Shown: positions 5,283-6,910 of the stretch, piece after piece
Layout of the letters: each line of letters opens with the position of its first letter
Position numbering within the stretch: position 1 is the stretch's first letter
NCBI GenBank assembly: GCA_900548515.1
Contig: URKU01000099.1
Coordinates: 1-6,910 of the forward strand
DNA length: 6,910 bases
Origin: an uncultured Collinsella sp.
Lineage (GTDB): Bacteria; Actinomycetota; Coriobacteriia; Coriobacteriales; Coriobacteriaceae
Direction of reading: 5' to 3'
Made by a program: the position numbers and the translations under genes
Notes under the pieces: model-generated
The model's database searches: none
Seen by the model: only the letters and a program-made list of their open reading frames with translations
Told to the model about the DNA's origin: nothing

Positions 5283-5327
5283 GGCATTATTAGCGTGTGA
5301 ATCGCGTTGATGGATTTGCTCGCGAGG

Positions 5328-5765
5328 CTACTTTTCGAGACGTTCCCTCAGCAGCTCCAGCGCGTGGGCGTAGCCTTGCAGGCCCTCGCCGGTGATGGTG
5401 GCGAAGCAGGCTAGGCGGGCGTAGCTCACCTGGCGGAAGTCTTCGCGCGTCTCTACGGCGCTGATGTGCACCTCGACGGCAGGGATGGCAACGGCCTTGA
5501 GGGCGTCGAGGATCGCCACGCTCGTATGCGTGTAGGCAGCCGGGTTGATGACGATGCCGTCGACCTTGCCGTAGGCCTCCTGGATCTTGTCGACGATGTT
5601 GCCCTCGTGGTTGGACTGGAAGACCTCGACCTCGTCGAAGCCCTGTGCGGCGCCCGCTTCCTGGCAGATCTGCACTAAGCGGTCGTAGTTGTCGCTGCCA
5701 TAGATGCCCGGCTCGCGAATGCCGAGCATGTTGAGGTTGGGGCCGTTGATGACGAGTGCTTTCAT
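5328..5765 (-). CDS. aroQ: Type II 3-dehydroquinate dehydratase
   Basis: The 145-residue length is normal for the dodecameric type II enzyme, which converts 3-dehydroquinate to 3-dehydroshikimate by anti elimination in the cytoplasm. Key blocks are present in order: NGPNLNMLGIREPGIYG (7-23) with R17 and catalytic Y22, FQSNHEG (49-55), INPAAYTHTS (73-82) with N74 and H80, VEVHIS (97-102) with H100 and S102, and TREDFR (106-111). Against the usual HISN the next residue is Ala (A103), and NPGAY reads NPAAY. These changes leave the named catalytic and substrate-binding residues intact. The start is ATG 5763-5765 with AAAGGA 7 bases upstream. It lies 63 bases downstream of the aroE-aroK stop on the same strand, with a hairpin between, and makes the substrate that the neighbouring fusion uses. 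A terminator follows. Confidence 0.95.
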   Translation of the reverse strand: MKALVINGPNLNMLGIREPGIYGSDNYDRLVQICQEAGAAQGFDEVEVFQSNHEGNIVDKIQEAYGKVDGIVINPAAYTHTSVAILDALKAVAIPAVEVHISAVETREDFRQVSYARLACFATITGEGLQGYAHALELLRERLEK

Positions 5766-5787
5766 GGTTGCTTCCTTTGCAGTCGAG

Positions 5788-5830
5788 AAACCACCACAAA
5801 GGTGCCTGTCCCCTTTGTGGTGGTTTTTTT
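5788..5830 (+). repeat. Perfect hairpin with GGTGCCTGTCCCC across its loop, between aroE-aroK and aroQ
   Basis: AAACCACCACAAAGG (5788-5802) pairs without mismatch with CCTTTGTGGTGGTTT (5812-5826) around a 9-base loop, TGCCTGTCC. A run of seven T (5824-5830) follows on the plus strand only, so it looks like a plus-strand terminator although no plus-strand gene precedes it; on the minus strand the T run is only TTT. The T run overlaps the TAA of the fusion gene. The arrangement could instead be a REP-like dispersed repeat or an mRNA-stabilising or attenuating hairpin in the aro operon. Confidence 0.6.
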
Positions 5831-6910
5831 AGAGAGCGGGTGGGAGGGTGTCGAGGAGGGCTTGGGCGGTATTGGCGGCGCAGTCGCGTGAGTCGATGAT
5901 GTGGTCGGCCCAGGCGCGGTAGCGTGGCATACGTTGTTCCGCGAGCTTATCGATGCCGTCGCGTGCGGTGATGGGGCGGCCCTTGTGGGCGAGCTCTTCG
6001 AGCTTGCGGTTGAGCATCACAATTTTGCTGTTCTGGTGCAGCAGCGGATAGTTCTCGTCTCGCGTGACCACGCCACCGCCGGTGGAAAGCACCAGGCCGC
6101 TGCGCTTGGAGATGTCGGAGAGCGCCGCCGTTTCCTGCTCGCGGAAGGCCGCCTCGCCGCGCTCGACGATATAGTCGGCGCAGGGCATCCCCAGGCGTTC
6201 CTCAAGCGCGCGATCCAGGTCGATGTGCTCTCGCCCCGTGAGCAGGGCAATCTGCTCACCCACGCGGGTCTTGCCCGAGCCCGGCATGCCGATCAGCGCG
6301 ATGTTCTGCTCGCGGCGTGACAGGCGCTCCGTTACGTCCAGAATGCGCTCGCGCGGAGTGACCTGGCCGGTGTAGTGCTCAACGGCTTGCGCCGCCTGGG
6401 CCACGAGCATGAGCAGACCGCCGATGTAGGGGATGCCGCGGCGCTCGGCCTCGAGCATGAGTCCCGTGCGAGCGGGGTTGTAGACAATGTCGATGACGCC
6501 CTCGAGCGCACCGAGCCCCTCGAGCGTACAAGGCGCGTCGGGGCAATGGGGGAACATGCCGGCAGGCGTGCAGTTGACGAGCAGCGCGGCATCGGATTGC
6601 TGCGCGATGTTGTCGTAATTGACCTCGCTTGTGCGACCCACGGGTACGACGATGGCGCCCAGGTCGTCGAGCACCATGCTGGCAGTGGTGCCGGCGCCAC
6701 CGGTGGCACCGAGCACGAGGGCCTTCTTGCCGGCAACCTGGGCGCCCAGCTCTTCAACCAAGCACTGGAAACCGAAGTAGTCGGTGTTGTCGCCGCGCAG
6801 GCGGCCGTCGGGCAGGCGCGTGATGGTGTTGACGTTTCCCATGCGCTCGGCGAGTGGGCTCAGCTCGTCCAGGTAGTCCATGACGGCGCGCTTGTAGGGG
6901 ATGGTCACGT
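5829..6910 (-). CDS. aroE-aroK: Bifunctional shikimate dehydrogenase-shikimate kinase fusion (partial at the window end)
   Basis: The frame is open from the window edge (ending at 6910) to TAA at 5829-5831, about 360 residues. The true start is outside: the first visible residues, (N)VTIPYK, are the AroE substrate motif normally near residue 60-65, so roughly 60 residues are missing. Numbering from this Val, AroE shows K6, GDNTDYFGF (39-47) with D43, the NADP loop GATGGAGT (67-74), VNCTPAGM (111-118) and DIVYNPARTGLM (140-151). After a short linker near 185-200, AroK starts with Walker A GMPGSGKT (207-214), DLD (230-232), FREQE (255-259), GGGVV (277-281), the LID region GRPI (310-313) and MPRYRAWAD (327-335). 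Both sites look complete. It would reduce dehydroshikimate with NADPH and phosphorylate shikimate, taking the AroQ product in two steps. Two separate genes are the more common arrangement. One sampled line (6121-6180) is 72% GC. Confidence 0.93.
   Translation of the reverse strand, partial: VTIPYKRAVMDYLDELSPLAERMGNVNTITRLPDGRLRGDNTDYFGFQCLVEELGAQVAGKKALVLGATGGAGTTASMVLDDLGAIVVPVGRTSEVNYDNIAQQSDAALLVNCTPAGMFPHCPDAPCTLEGLGALEGVIDIVYNPARTGLMLEAERRGIPYIGGLLMLVAQAAQAVEHYTGQVTPRERILDVTERLSRREQNIALIGMPGSGKTRVGEQIALLTGREHIDLDRALEERLGMPCADYIVERGEAAFREQETAALSDISKRSGLVLSTGGGVVTRDENYPLLHQNSKIVMLNRKLEELAHKGRPITARDGIDKLAEQRMPRYRAWADHIIDSRDCAANTAQALLDTLPPAL

Noticed and set aside
5198..5287. 30-residue hydrophobic extension of the DUF4869-like protein, which might look like a signal peptide
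   Set aside because: It would be translated from the aroQ terminator hairpin and the -10 box. GGAG before ATG 5197 gives a better start.
5290..5799. 169-residue minus-strand frame overlapping aroQ
   Set aside because: It is a shifted reading of aroQ with an Arg/His-rich composition, and it crosses the intergenic hairpin.

Overview
The window looks like chromosomal DNA of a high-GC Gram-positive bacterium, most likely a Coriobacteriia member close to Collinsella. This is inferred from protein style, GC-rich codon use beside lower-GC genes, and an AroE-AroK fusion; no 16S or marker gene is present. There are two housekeeping or envelope blocks and, between them, a tRNA followed by an accessory patch.

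Left block (1-3308), cell-surface polysaccharide. The 3' end of an rmlD-type dTDP-4-dehydrorhamnose reductase (+) converges on a membrane-anchored family 2 glycosyltransferase (-), with a bidirectional terminator between them. From a divergent promoter region (1524-1683) the plus strand carries a tightly coupled ABC-2 permease and ABC ATPase of the Wzm/Wzt (TagG/TagH, RfbA/RfbB) type. Together they suggest dTDP-rhamnose supply, lipid-linked sugar transfer and export of an undecaprenyl-linked wall or capsular glycan.

Middle (3309-5327). A tRNA-Arg(TCT) has its own -10-like box and strong terminator. Directly after the terminator T-tract lies what looks like a decayed membrane acyltransferase gene, in two fragments in different frames. 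Then, on the minus strand, comes a compact two-gene operon: a 149-aa protein resembling DUF4869, and a 333-aa P-loop ATPase whose C-terminal half looks like a degenerate TOPRIM or other unknown domain. The two ORFs share one base (TAATG). The pair has its own TATAAT box and terminator, and two sampled lines are 43-48% GC against about 72% in the flanking aroE-aroK and rmlD genes. This is the best candidate for an undescribed system; nothing in the sequence proves its function.

Right block (5328-6910), shikimate pathway on the minus strand: a type II 3-dehydroquinate dehydratase (aroQ) preceded by a bifunctional shikimate dehydrogenase-shikimate kinase (AroE-AroK) fusion that runs off the window end. 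A 15-bp perfect hairpin lies between them, and the motif GGTGCCTGTCCCC spans its loop. The three activities are consecutive steps (dehydroquinate to dehydroshikimate to shikimate to shikimate-3-phosphate).
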